Shown here: positions 16,085 to 24,266 of the stretch, in pieces
Layout: every line of letters begins with the position of its first letter
Position numbering within the stretch: position 1 is the stretch's first letter
Source of the DNA: Streptomyces sp. DHE7-1
GTDB taxonomy: Bacteria > Actinomycetota > Actinomycetes > Streptomycetales > Streptomycetaceae
Direction of reading: 5' to 3'
Assembly: GCA_016432725.1 (NCBI GenBank)
Contig: JACJDG010000003.1
Coordinates: forward strand, 7,036,001-7,100,000
DNA length: 64,000 nt
The notes under the pieces: generated by a model
Told to the model about the DNA's origin: nothing
Database searches by the model: none
Seen by the model: only the letters and a program-made list of their open reading frames with translations
Translations under genes and position numbers: made by a program

Positions 16085-18582
16085 ATGAGTGACGTACGGC
16101 CCGGACGACTGAAGGTCTACCTCGGGCGGCACCAGGGGTCGGCAAGACCTACCGGATGCTCGACGAGGGGCGCCGCCGTGCCGCCCGCGGGGCGGACGTG
16201 GTGGTGGGGTTCGCGGAATGCCACGGACGCCCGCACACGGAGGCGATGCTCGGCAGCCTGGAGACCGTCTCCCGGGCGCACTGCTCCTATCGCGGCGGAC
16301 GCTTCGAGGAGATGGACCTGGGGGCGGTGCTCGACCGGCGCCCGCAGGTCGCGATCGTCGACGAGTTCGCCCACAGCAACGTCCCCGGCGACGGCCGCAA
16401 CCCCAAGCGCTGGCAGGACATCGAGGCCCTGCTGGAAGCCGGTGTCGATGTGATCACCGCGCTGAACATCCAGCACCTGGAGTCCCTCAACGACGTGGTC
16501 GAGAAGATCACCGGGGTGCCGCAGCACGAGACCGTGCCGGACGAGGTCGTACGCCGCGCCTGGCAGATCGAACTGGTGGACATGCCTCCCGAGGGGCTGC
16601 GCCGGCGCATGGCCCATGGCAACATCTACGCGCCCGAGAAGATCGACGCGGCCCTCGCGAACTACTTCCGGCCGGGCAACCTGACGGCACTACGGCAGCT
16701 GGCGCTGCTGTGGGTGGCCGACCGGGTGGACGAGGCGCTGCAGGAGTACCGCTCCCAGCACGGCATCGGCCGGATCTGGGAGACCCGCGAACGAGTGGTG
16801 GTGGCGCTGACCGGCGGGCCGGAGGGCGACACACTCGTGAGGCGGGCCGCCCGCATCGCCGACCGGTCCGCCGGCGGCGATCTGCTGGCCGTGCACGTGG
16901 CCCGCAGCGACGGCCTGGCCGCCGGTGTCTCGCACGCCTCGCTGGTCCGGCAGCGCCGGCTGGTGGAGGACCTCGGCGGGAGCTATCACTCGGTCGTCGG
17001 CGACAACGTGGCCACCGCGCTGGTGGAGTTCGCCCGCGCCGAGAACGCCACCCAGCTCGTGCTGGGCACCAGCAGGCGGGGACGCCTGGCGCGCTTCCTG
17101 ACCGGACCCGGTACGGGAGAGACCGTCACCGAGCTGTCCGGTGACATCGACGTCCACCGGGTCACCCACGAGCGGGCCGGCCGGGGCACACTCCTGCCCT
17201 CCAGGCGGCGCACCCTGTCCACAGCCCGGCTGATCGCAGGTCCGGTGGCCGGACTGGTGCTGCCGGTGCTGCTCACGTTCGTCCTCGCGCAGCTGCGGGG
17301 GTCGCTGAACCTGACCAGTGAGGCGCTGCTCTTCCTGCTCGCGGTGGTGGGCGTGGCCTGCATAGGCGGGGTCGTCTCGGCGGTGATCGCGTCGGTGACC
17401 GCGTCCCTGCTGCTCAATTACTGGTTCATCCCACCCATCGGTGCGTTCACGCTGGACGACCCGAACGCGCTGGTGGCCCTGGGGGTGTTCGTGGTCGTGG
17501 CGGCCATCGTGGCAGTGGTCGTGGACCGGTCCCTGCGTCTGTCACGCCGCTCGGCCAGGGCGACGGCCGAGGCGGAGACCATGTCGTCCCTGGCTGGAAG
17601 CATCGTGCGCGGAGACGCGACCATCCCGGCGCTGCTGGAGCGGACGAGGGAGACCTTCGGCATGGAGTCTGCGGACCTGGTGGACGAGCCGCCCGACACG
17701 GCCGGAACGACCGCTGTTCCGGCGGGCTCCGGCGCCTTCCTCGTGTTGCGCGGCCGTACGCTCTCCGCTTCCGAACGGCGGGTCCTGGCCGCGTTCGCCG
17801 CCCACGTGGGTTCCGCGGTCGAGCGGGCCCGGCTGGCCGAGGCGGCGGCCGAGGTGGAGCCGGTGAAGGCCGCCGACCGGCTTCGTACAGCCTTGCTGCG
17901 GGCTGTCGGCCACGACCTGCGTACCCCGCTGGCCGCCGGCTGGGCCGCCGTCACCTCCCTGCGCAGCCGGGACGTCGCCTTCACCGACGAGGACCGGGAC
18001 GAACTCCTCGCCACCGCCGACGAGTCCATGGCCAAGCTGAACCGCCTGGTGGAGAACCTCCTCGATCTCAGCCGCCTGGAAGCCGGCGCCCTCACCCTGA
18101 ACCTGCGCCCGACGTCCCTGGAGGAGGTGCTGCCCATGGCACTGGCCGACCTCGCCGAAGTGCGAGTGGGGGACGTGGAGAACATTCCCGCGGTGCTGGC
18201 CGACCCGCCGCTGCTGGAACGCGTGATAGCCAATCTGGCCGGCAACGCCGCCCGGCACACCCCGCCCGGAGAGCAGATGCTGGTCACGGCCAGTGTCCTG
18301 GCCGGGCGGGTGGAACTGCGGATCGTGGACCGGGGGCCGGGCCTGCCCGTCGACGGCCGGGAACGGCTCTTCGAGCCCTTCCAACGGCTCGGTGACACCG
18401 ACAACACCACAGGACTCGGCCTCGGGCTCGCCCTCGCGCGCGGCCTGACCGAGGCGATGAACGGCACCCTCAGCCCTGAAGACACTCCCGGCGGCGGCCT
18501 CACGATGGTCGTGTCGCTGCCGATGGCGGGACAGACGGTGGGTGCCGAACCGACCGAGCAGAGCGTAGGAGGTGCGTGGTGA
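16085..18582 (+). CDS. kdpD: Second KdpD-type sensor histidine kinase (one-base frame break)
   Basis: About 832 residues after adding one G to the run at 16124-16126, which restores YLGAAPGVGKTYRMLDEGRR, the Walker A of the KdpD N-terminal domain. Then come IVDEFAHSNVPG (Walker B-like), a USP-like domain (ALTGGPEGDTLVRRAA), four short TM helices at about residues 380-490 (DUF4118), a GAF-like part, and the kinase: phospho-acceptor VGHDLRTPL (about His610), and HATPase motifs RVIANLAGNAARH and GLGLGLALARG. There is no adjacent response regulator. It probably works through KdpE at 27198 or another regulator. It overlaps the next gene by four bases. Confidence 0.88.
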
Positions 18583-19384
18583 GCACTGTGTCCGGAATAG
18601 GGAAGCTGCACCGTACGGGAGGGACCCCAGCCGCGTCCCGGGCCTGGTCGCCGCGTGACCGACTCGCCCTGGCGGCCGGCCTCGCCGCGCCGTTCCTGGT
18701 GGCCTGGGCGATGGTCCCGTTCCGTACAGGCCTGTCACACACGAACGCCGCGCTGATCCTCGTCGTGGTGGTCGTCGCGGTGGCGGCGCTGGGCAGTCGT
18801 ACGGCAGGAGCCGTGGCGGCACTGTCAGCCGCTGCCTGGTTCGACTTCTTCCTCACGCGGCCGTACGAGACCTTCGACATCACCGCGTCCACCGACCTCG
18901 AGACGGCGGTGCTGCTGCTGGCCGTCGGTGCGATCGTCTCTCAACTCGCCGCGCGGGCCCGGCGCCTGCAGGTCATGACGGTGACGGACGCGGCGCACCT
19001 GGCGCGCATCCACCGCACGGCCGAGCTCGTCCAGTCGGTCAACTCCGCGGACACCGTGGTCGACCACGTCCGCACCGAACTGACCGATCTGCTGGGACTG
19101 CGTGCCTGCCGCTTCGAGTACGGCAAACTCGTGGGCCGGCCGCCGCGCCTGGAGCAGGACGGCAGCGTGACGACGGGCCGGCGCACCTGGAATCCGGACA
19201 CCAAGGGCTGGCCCCGGGCGAGATCGAGCTGCGCGCGTACGGAAACGGCCACTATCTCGGCCGCTTCATGCTCAACCCCGGCCCGGGAAGCGTGCCCTCG
19301 GTCCAGGCCCGGATGGTCGCCGTCGTCCTCGCCGACCAGACAGGGGCGGCGCTGGACACGGCGGGACCGGCGCGCGGATGGTGA
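18579..19384 (+). CDS. DUF4118 membrane protein, KdpD-like sensor module without a kinase (one-base frame break)
   Basis: GTG 18579 overlaps the kdpD2 stop (GTGA) behind an AGGAGG site. Two or three TM stretches (ALAAGLAAPFLVAWAMV, AALILVVVVVAVAALG, LETAVLLLAVGAIVSQLA) with the AAWFDFFLTRPYETFDI signature of the KdpD DUF4118 domain are followed by a GAF-like soluble part. The frame breaks at the C-run 19212-19215; adding one C gives GEIELRAYGNGHYLGRF and VAVVLADQTGAALDTAG, ending at TGA 19382-19384 (about 268 residues). It has no histidine kinase domain. Co-translation with kdpD2 suggests a partner or modulator of that sensor. Confidence 0.75.
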
Positions 19385-19397
19385 GACCTCGCAGGAC

Positions 19398-19567
19398 CTA
19401 GGGGGCGTCTCCCCGATCTTCGCGGGTCCGCGACGCCCGGCACGGCACCTCGCCGCACGGCCGAACCGCCCACGTACGCCCGGTACGAGGGCGACTCGGC
19501 CGCACGCCGAGGCCACCGCACCGGACGCCGCGGCCTGAGCCACGAAGATCGGGGAGACGCCCCCTAG
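19398..19567. mobile_element. MITE-like element with perfect 25-bp inverted ends
   Basis: The sequence at 19398-19422 (starting CTAGGGGGCGTC) is the exact reverse complement of 19543-19567. The enclosed 120 bases have no gene. The outer CTAG at each end could be a 4-bp target duplication of the YTAR type used by IS5-group elements. The right end contains the stop codon of the minus-strand gene at 19564. A long bidirectional terminator is the alternative. Confidence 0.55.
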
Positions 19568-20121
19568 TCCAGCCCGGACGCCTTGAACACGGCCCGTGCC
19601 GTCTCCCGGTCCATGCGGGCCGCGAGACGGCGGAGCGCCGTCTGTCCGCAGAGCAGCAGGCCGTCGGCCGCCGCCTTCTGCGCGCCCTCGTTCAGGCGCA
19701 ACCACAGTTGCGGATTGCGCAGCAGGACCTCGGGATCGATCTCTACGCGCCCACCCTGCGAGTCCCTCAGCAACAGCCGCTGGGAGATGCCGTCCAGGAC
19801 GCGGATCGACACCAGCAGGTCCGTCCGGACCCGTTGCTCTCGCACCAGACCGCGTGAGGCCAGCCAGTTCCCGCCCGCGGAAACCCGAGGGGGACACAGC
19901 ACGACAAAAAGCAGTACGGCGAGGGCGAGCCATGACACGGTTCGCCACAGGGCGAGTCGACCGGAGCCCCAGTCGACCAGCAGAAGCATGAGGAGCGGCA
20001 CGGCGGCGCGGCCGACGGCGCTCCGCCGCTCCCGGGTCCGCTCGCGGTCGTTCGACACCTGGCCGGATCCCTCCGCGCCGGAGTCGAGTGACTGCCGGCG
20101 CGCGCCCTTTCGGTGGTCCAT
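19564..20121 (-). CDS. Membrane-anchored protein of unknown function (paralogue of 5675-6196)
   Basis: About 185 residues from ATG 20121 (GTG 20058 is an alternative, giving 164). Two membrane stretches (AAVPLLMLLLVDWGSG, VSWLALAVLLFVVLCPP) are followed by a soluble domain with PPRVSAGGNWLASRG, RTDLLVSIRVLDGISQRLLL, VEIDPEVLLRNPQLWLRL and ETARAVFKASG. It is clearly homologous to 5675-6196. No family is recognised, though the soluble part looks PH-like. Its stop codon lies in the right inverted end of the MITE-like element. It is divergent from the KimA-like gene across the array at 20260-20313. Confidence 0.75.
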   Translation of the reverse strand: MDHRKGARRQSLDSGAEGSGQVSNDRERTRERRSAVGRAAVPLLMLLLVDWGSGRLALWRTVSWLALAVLLFVVLCPPRVSAGGNWLASRGLVREQRVRTDLLVSIRVLDGISQRLLLRDSQGGRVEIDPEVLLRNPQLWLRLNEGAQKAAADGLLLCGQTALRRLAARMDRETARAVFKASGLD

Positions 20122-20259
20122 GGCGATGACGTTAATGAGGCGAGGAACTCGGTCAGACCGCTTTGACGGGCCGCTGATGCCTTTCAAACGGTTCCTTTCC
20201 GCTGGATCTCCTGGCAGATCCGGGCAGCGCCGTACGGAGTCGCTCCGGACCACCTGCCC

Positions 20260-20313
20260 GTCAAGGTCCCATCAAGGTGGGCCGGTTGGGCGCGAAGATG
20301 CCGCAAGGAACGG
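20260..20313 (+). promoter_or_regulatory. Four-half-site array upstream of the kimA-like gene
   Basis: Half-sites GTCAAGGTCCC (20260), ATCAAGGTGGG (20271), 10-base gap, GCGAAGATGCC (20292) and GCAAGGAACGG (20303). A -10-like GAATCT follows at the same distance as at 6204-6209 and 31234-31239. Oriented toward the K+ importer at 20403. Confidence 0.65.
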
Positions 20314-20402
20314 CCACAGCGGCGGGAATCGGACCGAATCTGGGTGCACCCGCGCGTCCTGTGCCCTTCGTGCGGGGCTGAGGAGAGAAGGAGTTCGCGC
20401 CC

Positions 20403-22250
20403 ATGTCCGTCCTGACCCCCACCGAGCAGCCGGATGCCGTCCCCGCCGGCGAGGAACCGCCCGATGCCGGCGAGCGGCATCGGCTGACCGCCGTCACCGG
20501 GCTCGCGGCCCTGTCGCTGGACGCGATGGCATCGGTGGCGTACGGCCCGGAGGCGATCGTCCTCGTGCTCGCCGCCGCCGGCGCCCGCGGACTGGGCTTC
20601 ACAATGCCGGTGACGCTGGCGATCGCCGGCCTGCTGGCGGTACTGGTGGCCTCCTACCGGCAGGTGATCGCGGCCTTCCCGGACGGCGGCGGCTCCTACG
20701 CCGTGGCGAAGCGGCACCTGGGCGCACGCACCAGCCTCGTGGCCGCCGCCTCCCTGGTGTTGGACTACGTCCTCAACGTCGCCGTCGCCGTGACGGCGGG
20801 TGTGGCGGCCCTGACCTCCGCCTTCCCGTCCCTGTACGACGACCGTCTGTGGCTGTGTCTGGCGGTGCTGGCCCTGATCACGGGCGTCAATCTCCGCGGG
20901 ATCGTGGAGTCGGCGAGAGCGTTCATCGTGCCGACGGCCGTCTTCGTCGGCTCGATCGTCGTGCTGATCACCGTCGGCCTGTTCAGGTCCCACCCCGTGA
21001 GCACGGTGACCGCGGCCGGGCATGCCTCCGTCCTCTCGGACAACGCCTCGACCGTGGGCGCACTGCTCCTGCTCAAGGCATTCGCCTCCGGCTGCGCCGC
21101 GCTGACGGGCGTGGAGGCCATCGCGAACGCCGTCCCGTCCTTCCGGGTGCCGCGGGTCCGGCGGGCCCAGCGCGCGGAGGTCGCCCTGGGCGCCGTACTC
21201 GGATTGATGCTGATCGGCCTGTCGGTGCTGATCGGCCGCTTCCACCTCCAGCCGGTCGAGGGCGTCACCGTCCTCGCCCAACTCGCGGACGCGTCCCTCG
21301 GTCACAACTGGGCCTTCTACGTCATCCAGTTCGCGACGATGACCCTGCTGGCGCTGTCCGCGAACACCTCCTTCGGCGGGCTTCCCGTCCTGCTGAAGCT
21401 CCTCGCCCGTGACAACTACGCCCCGCACGTCTTCGCTCTGAAGGCCGACCGGCAGGTCCACCGGCACGGCGTCCTCGCGCTGGCCCTGGTCTCCGCCGTG
21501 CTGCTGGTCTTCTCCGGCGGCGACACCAACACCCTGGTGCCGCTGTTCGCCATCGGCGTCTTCGTCGGCTTCACGATCGCCCAGGTGGGCATGGTGAGGC
21601 ACTGGCGGCTGGAGCGGGGGCGGGGCTGGCGTGGCAAGGCACTGCTCAACGGCTTCGGCGCGCTGCTCACAGGTGTCGCCACGGTCGTCGTCACCGCGAG
21701 CAAGTTCACCGAGGGCGCCTGGCTGATCGTGATCGCGCTCCCCGCGCTCGTGGTGGCTTTCGAGACCGTGCACCGTGCCTACGGCCGGATCGGCGAGCGG
21801 CTCGGACTCGGCCGCGTCCCCGAGACTCCCCACCGAGACCGCTCCCTGGTCGTCGTGCCGGTCTCCTCGCTCTCCCGGCTGACCTCGGAGGCGTTGACGG
21901 CGGCAGCCTCGCTCGGTGACGAGGTCCGTGCGGTCACCGTCTGCTACTCGGACCCCGAGGACCGGGCGCAGACGCACGCCTTCGAGCGTTCCTGGACGGA
22001 GTGGGACCCGGGTGTGGAGCTGGTGCGGCTGGCGTGCGAGCGGCGTGGCCTGGGCCGTCCCATAGCCGCTTACGTCCGTGAGGCGGCCGCCGTCGCGCCC
22101 GGCACCCGGGTGACCGTGCTGATCCCGGAGGCCGAACCGGAGCGGCTGTGGCAGCGCCTGCTGCAGAACCAGCGGGGCGCCGTGGTCGCCCACGCGGTGC
22201 GGCGGGAGACGGACGCGGTGATCTGCCGGCTCCGCTTCCGGCTCTTGTGA
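20403..22250 (+). CDS. kimA: KimA-like high-affinity K+ importer (APC superfamily)
   Basis: A 615-residue protein, almost the length of Bacillus KimA (607). It matches the remembered KimA sequence through most of its length: LAALSLDAMASVAYGPEAI, SYRQVIAAFPDGGGSYAVAK, LLLKAFASGCAALTGVEAIANA, ALSANTSFGGLPVL, LVPLFAIGVFVGFTIAQVGM, and the cytosolic tail with VVVPVSSLSRLTSEAL and LIPEAEPERLWQRLLQNQ. About twelve TM helices plus a USP-like C-terminal dimerisation domain. KimA is a proton-driven K+ symporter inhibited by c-di-AMP. ATG 20403 follows GGAGAGAAGGAG. No ydaO riboswitch is visible upstream. Confidence 0.88.
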   Translation: MSVLTPTEQPDAVPAGEEPPDAGERHRLTAVTGLAALSLDAMASVAYGPEAIVLVLAAAGARGLGFTMPVTLAIAGLLAVLVASYRQVIAAFPDGGGSYAVAKRHLGARTSLVAAASLVLDYVLNVAVAVTAGVAALTSAFPSLYDDRLWLCLAVLALITGVNLRGIVESARAFIVPTAVFVGSIVVLITVGLFRSHPVSTVTAAGHASVLSDNASTVGALLLLKAFASGCAALTGVEAIANAVPSFRVPRVRRAQRAEVALGAVLGLMLIGLSVLIGRFHLQPVEGVTVLAQLADASLGHNWAFYVIQFATMTLLALSANTSFGGLPVLLKLLARDNYAPHVFALKADRQVHRHGVLALALVSAVLLVFSGGDTNTLVPLFAIGVFVGFTIAQVGMVRHWRLERGRGWRGKALLNGFGALLTGVATVVVTASKFTEGAWLIVIALPALVVAFETVHRAYGRIGERLGLGRVPETPHRDRSLVVVPVSSLSRLTSEALTAAASLGDEVRAVTVCYSDPEDRAQTHAFERSWTEWDPGVELVRLACERRGLGRPIAAYVREAAAVAPGTRVTVLIPEAEPERLWQRLLQNQRGAVVAHAVRRETDAVICRLRFRLL

Positions 22251-22302
22251 GGTGGGTCACCGACCGTCACGACGGCCTCCTCGCCCGTACGGGTCGACGA
22301 CC

Positions 22303-22356
22303 GTAAGAGTCGCGTCAAAGCCGCAAGGGTCGCCGTAAGAGAGCCGTCAACGGCGA
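22303..22356 (+). promoter_or_regulatory. Four-half-site array upstream of the kdp operon
   Basis: Half-sites GTAAGAGTCGC (22303), GTCAAAGCCGC (22314), 10-base gap, GTAAGAGAGCC (22335) and GTCAACGGCGA (22346). A -10-like CTCTAAT lies at 22383-22389. It is the site expected to be bound by KdpE, the response regulator of this operon. Confidence 0.72.
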
Positions 22357-22426
22357 CGGAATCCGGCCAGAGACGCGGTTTCCTCTAATCGTCCGTTTCA
22401 ACCGCACCTCACTCCAGGAGTTCGCG

Positions 22427-22510
22427 ATGGCCGATCTGGCCTTCGTCGTCACCGTGCTCGCGGCGTTCGCGCTGGTGGCCCTCGTCGCCAAGGGGGTGAC
22501 GAAGCTGTGA
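22427..22510 (+). CDS. 27-residue single-helix membrane peptide preceding KdpF
   Basis: MADLAFVVTVLAAFALVALV plus AKGVTKL: one hydrophobic helix with a Lys-rich end, starting at ATG 22427 six bases after AGGAG. Its TGA overlaps the GTG of kdpF (GTGA at 22507-22510). It is the first gene of the kdp transcript. By position and form it could be a second KdpF-like stabilising peptide. It is too short for a homology call. Confidence 0.65.
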   Translation: MADLAFVVTVLAAFALVALVAKGVTKL

Positions 22511-22596
22511 CCGCCGAGAACATCGTCGGCCTCGTCGTGGCCGTCGCCCTGCTGGGCTACCTCGTCCTCGCTCTGATCTTCCCGGAGAGGTTCTGA
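22507..22596 (+). CDS. kdpF: KdpF, small stabilising subunit of the K+-ATPase
   Basis: A 29-residue one-helix peptide: MTAENIVGLVVAVALLGYLV then LALIFPERF. The pattern (hydrophobic helix ending GYLVxALxFPExF) is the KdpF signature. It starts with GTG overlapping the upstream stop, and kdpA begins eight bases after its end. In E. coli KdpF stabilises the KdpABC complex in the membrane. Confidence 0.85.
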   Translation: MTAENIVGLVVAVALLGYLVLALIFPERF

Positions 22597-22604
22597 GACA
22601 GGCG

Positions 22605-24266
22605 ATGAGTCCCGTAACCGCAGCCGTCCTCCAGCTACTGGCCCTCATAGGTGCGCTGGCGCTCGTCTACATCCCCTTCGGCAACTACATGGCCCGGGTC
22701 TACTCCTCCGCGAAGCACCTGCGGGTGGAGAGATGGATCTACAAGGGCATCGGTGCCGATCCCGACACCGAGATGACCTGGCCCGCCTATCTGCGCGCGG
22801 TCCTCGCCTTCTCCGCCGTCGGTGTCCTGTTCCTCTACCTGCTCCAGCGGCTCCAGGGCGTGCTGCCCGGCTCGATGGGCTTCTCCTCGGTGAACCCGGC
22901 GCAGTCGTTCAACACGGCCGTGTCGTTCGTGACGAACACCAACTGGCAGTCGTACTACGGCGAGCAGACCATGGGGCACGTCGTGCAGACGGCCGGTCTG
23001 GCCGTGCAGAACTTCGTGTCCGCCGCCGTCGGCATGGCCGTCGCCGTCGCGTTGGTGCGTGGCTTCGCCCGCTTCCGTACCGGTGGGCTGGGCAACTTCT
23101 GGTCCGATCTGGTGCGTGGAACCCTGCGGATCCTGGTGCCGGTCGCCGCGGTCGCCGCGGTGGTTTTGGTGGCCTGCGGTGCGATCCAGAACTTCTCCGG
23201 CATCCACGAGGTCGGGCAGTTCATGGGCGGTCCGCAGCAGTGGAACGGCGGCGCGGTCGCCTCCCAGGAGGCCATCAAGGAACTGGGCACCAACGGCGGC
23301 GGCTACTTCAACGCCAACAGCGCGCATCCCTTCGAGAACCCGAACGCCTTCACCAACCTCTTCGAGATCTTCCTGATCCTGGTCATCCCGTTCTCGCTGA
23401 CCCGCACCTTCGGTGTCATGGTCGGCAGCGTCAAGCAGGGCTACGCGATCCTCGCCACGATGTTCACCATCTGGCTGGGCTTCGTGGCCCTGATGATGGC
23501 GACCGAGTTCGCCCACCACGGCGCGGCGCTCCAGGCCGCGGGCGGCGCGATGGAGGGCAAGGAGACCCGGTTCGGAGTCGGTGCTTCCTCGATCTTCGCC
23601 GTGTCCACGACGCTGACTTCGACCGGGGCGGTGGACTCCTTCCACTCCTCCTTCACCGGCCTTGGCGGCGGCATCACCATGCTGGGCATGATGCTGGGCG
23701 AGATCGCGCCCGGCGGCACCGGCTCCGGGCTGTACGGCATCCTGATCATGGCGGTCATCGCGGTGTTCATCGCCGGTCTGATGGTCGGCCGCACGCCCGA
23801 GTACCTGGGCAAGAAGATCGGCGGCCGGGAGATGAAGCTCGCCGCGGCCTACATCCTGATCACCCCCGCGCTCGTGCTGGTCTTCACGGCCGCCTCGATG
23901 GCGCTGCCGACTCCGCCGAACTCGATGCTCAACTCGGGTGCGCACGGGTTCTCCGAGGTGCTGTACGCCTTCACGTCGGCGTCGAACAACAACGGTTCGG
24001 CCTTCGCCGGCCTGAACGCGAACACGGACTGGTTCAACACCATGACCGGACTCGCCATGCTGCTCGGCCGCTTCCTGCCGATGGTGTTCGTCCTGGCGCT
24101 GGCCGGCTCGCTGGCCGAGCAGCAGCCGGTGCCGGTGACCGCAGGCACCCTGCGCACGGAGAAGCCGCTGTTCACCGGCCTGCTGGTCGGCGCGATCCTC
24201 ATCATCACCGGCCTCACCTACTTCCCGGCCCTCGCGCTGGGCCCGCTCGCGGAAGGGCTCGCGTGA
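22605..24266 (+). CDS. kdpA: KdpA, K+-channel-like subunit of the Kdp ATPase
   Basis: A 553-residue membrane protein of the SKT superfamily with about ten TM helices. Four selectivity-filter repeats are visible: SFVTNTNWQSYYGEQTMGH, GTNGGGYFNANSAHPFENP, a third in the STTLTSTGAVDSFHSSFTG region, and SASNNNGSAFAGLNANTDW. The tail FPALALGPLAEGL is typical. KdpA binds and conducts K+ for the KdpFABC pump, used at micromolar K+. Its TGA overlaps the kdpB ATG (TGATGA). Confidence 0.97.
   Translation: MSPVTAAVLQLLALIGALALVYIPFGNYMARVYSSAKHLRVERWIYKGIGADPDTEMTWPAYLRAVLAFSAVGVLFLYLLQRLQGVLPGSMGFSSVNPAQSFNTAVSFVTNTNWQSYYGEQTMGHVVQTAGLAVQNFVSAAVGMAVAVALVRGFARFRTGGLGNFWSDLVRGTLRILVPVAAVAAVVLVACGAIQNFSGIHEVGQFMGGPQQWNGGAVASQEAIKELGTNGGGYFNANSAHPFENPNAFTNLFEIFLILVIPFSLTRTFGVMVGSVKQGYAILATMFTIWLGFVALMMATEFAHHGAALQAAGGAMEGKETRFGVGASSIFAVSTTLTSTGAVDSFHSSFTGLGGGITMLGMMLGEIAPGGTGSGLYGILIMAVIAVFIAGLMVGRTPEYLGKKIGGREMKLAAAYILITPALVLVFTAASMALPTPPNSMLNSGAHGFSEVLYAFTSASNNNGSAFAGLNANTDWFNTMTGLAMLLGRFLPMVFVLALAGSLAEQQPVPVTAGTLRTEKPLFTGLLVGAILIITGLTYFPALALGPLAEGLA

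Noticed and set aside
20314..20402. ydaO riboswitch before the kimA-like gene
   Set aside because: Bacillus kimA has one, but this leader is short and has none of the conserved blocks.
22733..24265. Long open frame upstream of and in frame with kdpB
   Set aside because: It is a shadow of kdpA in another frame; high GC keeps such frames open.
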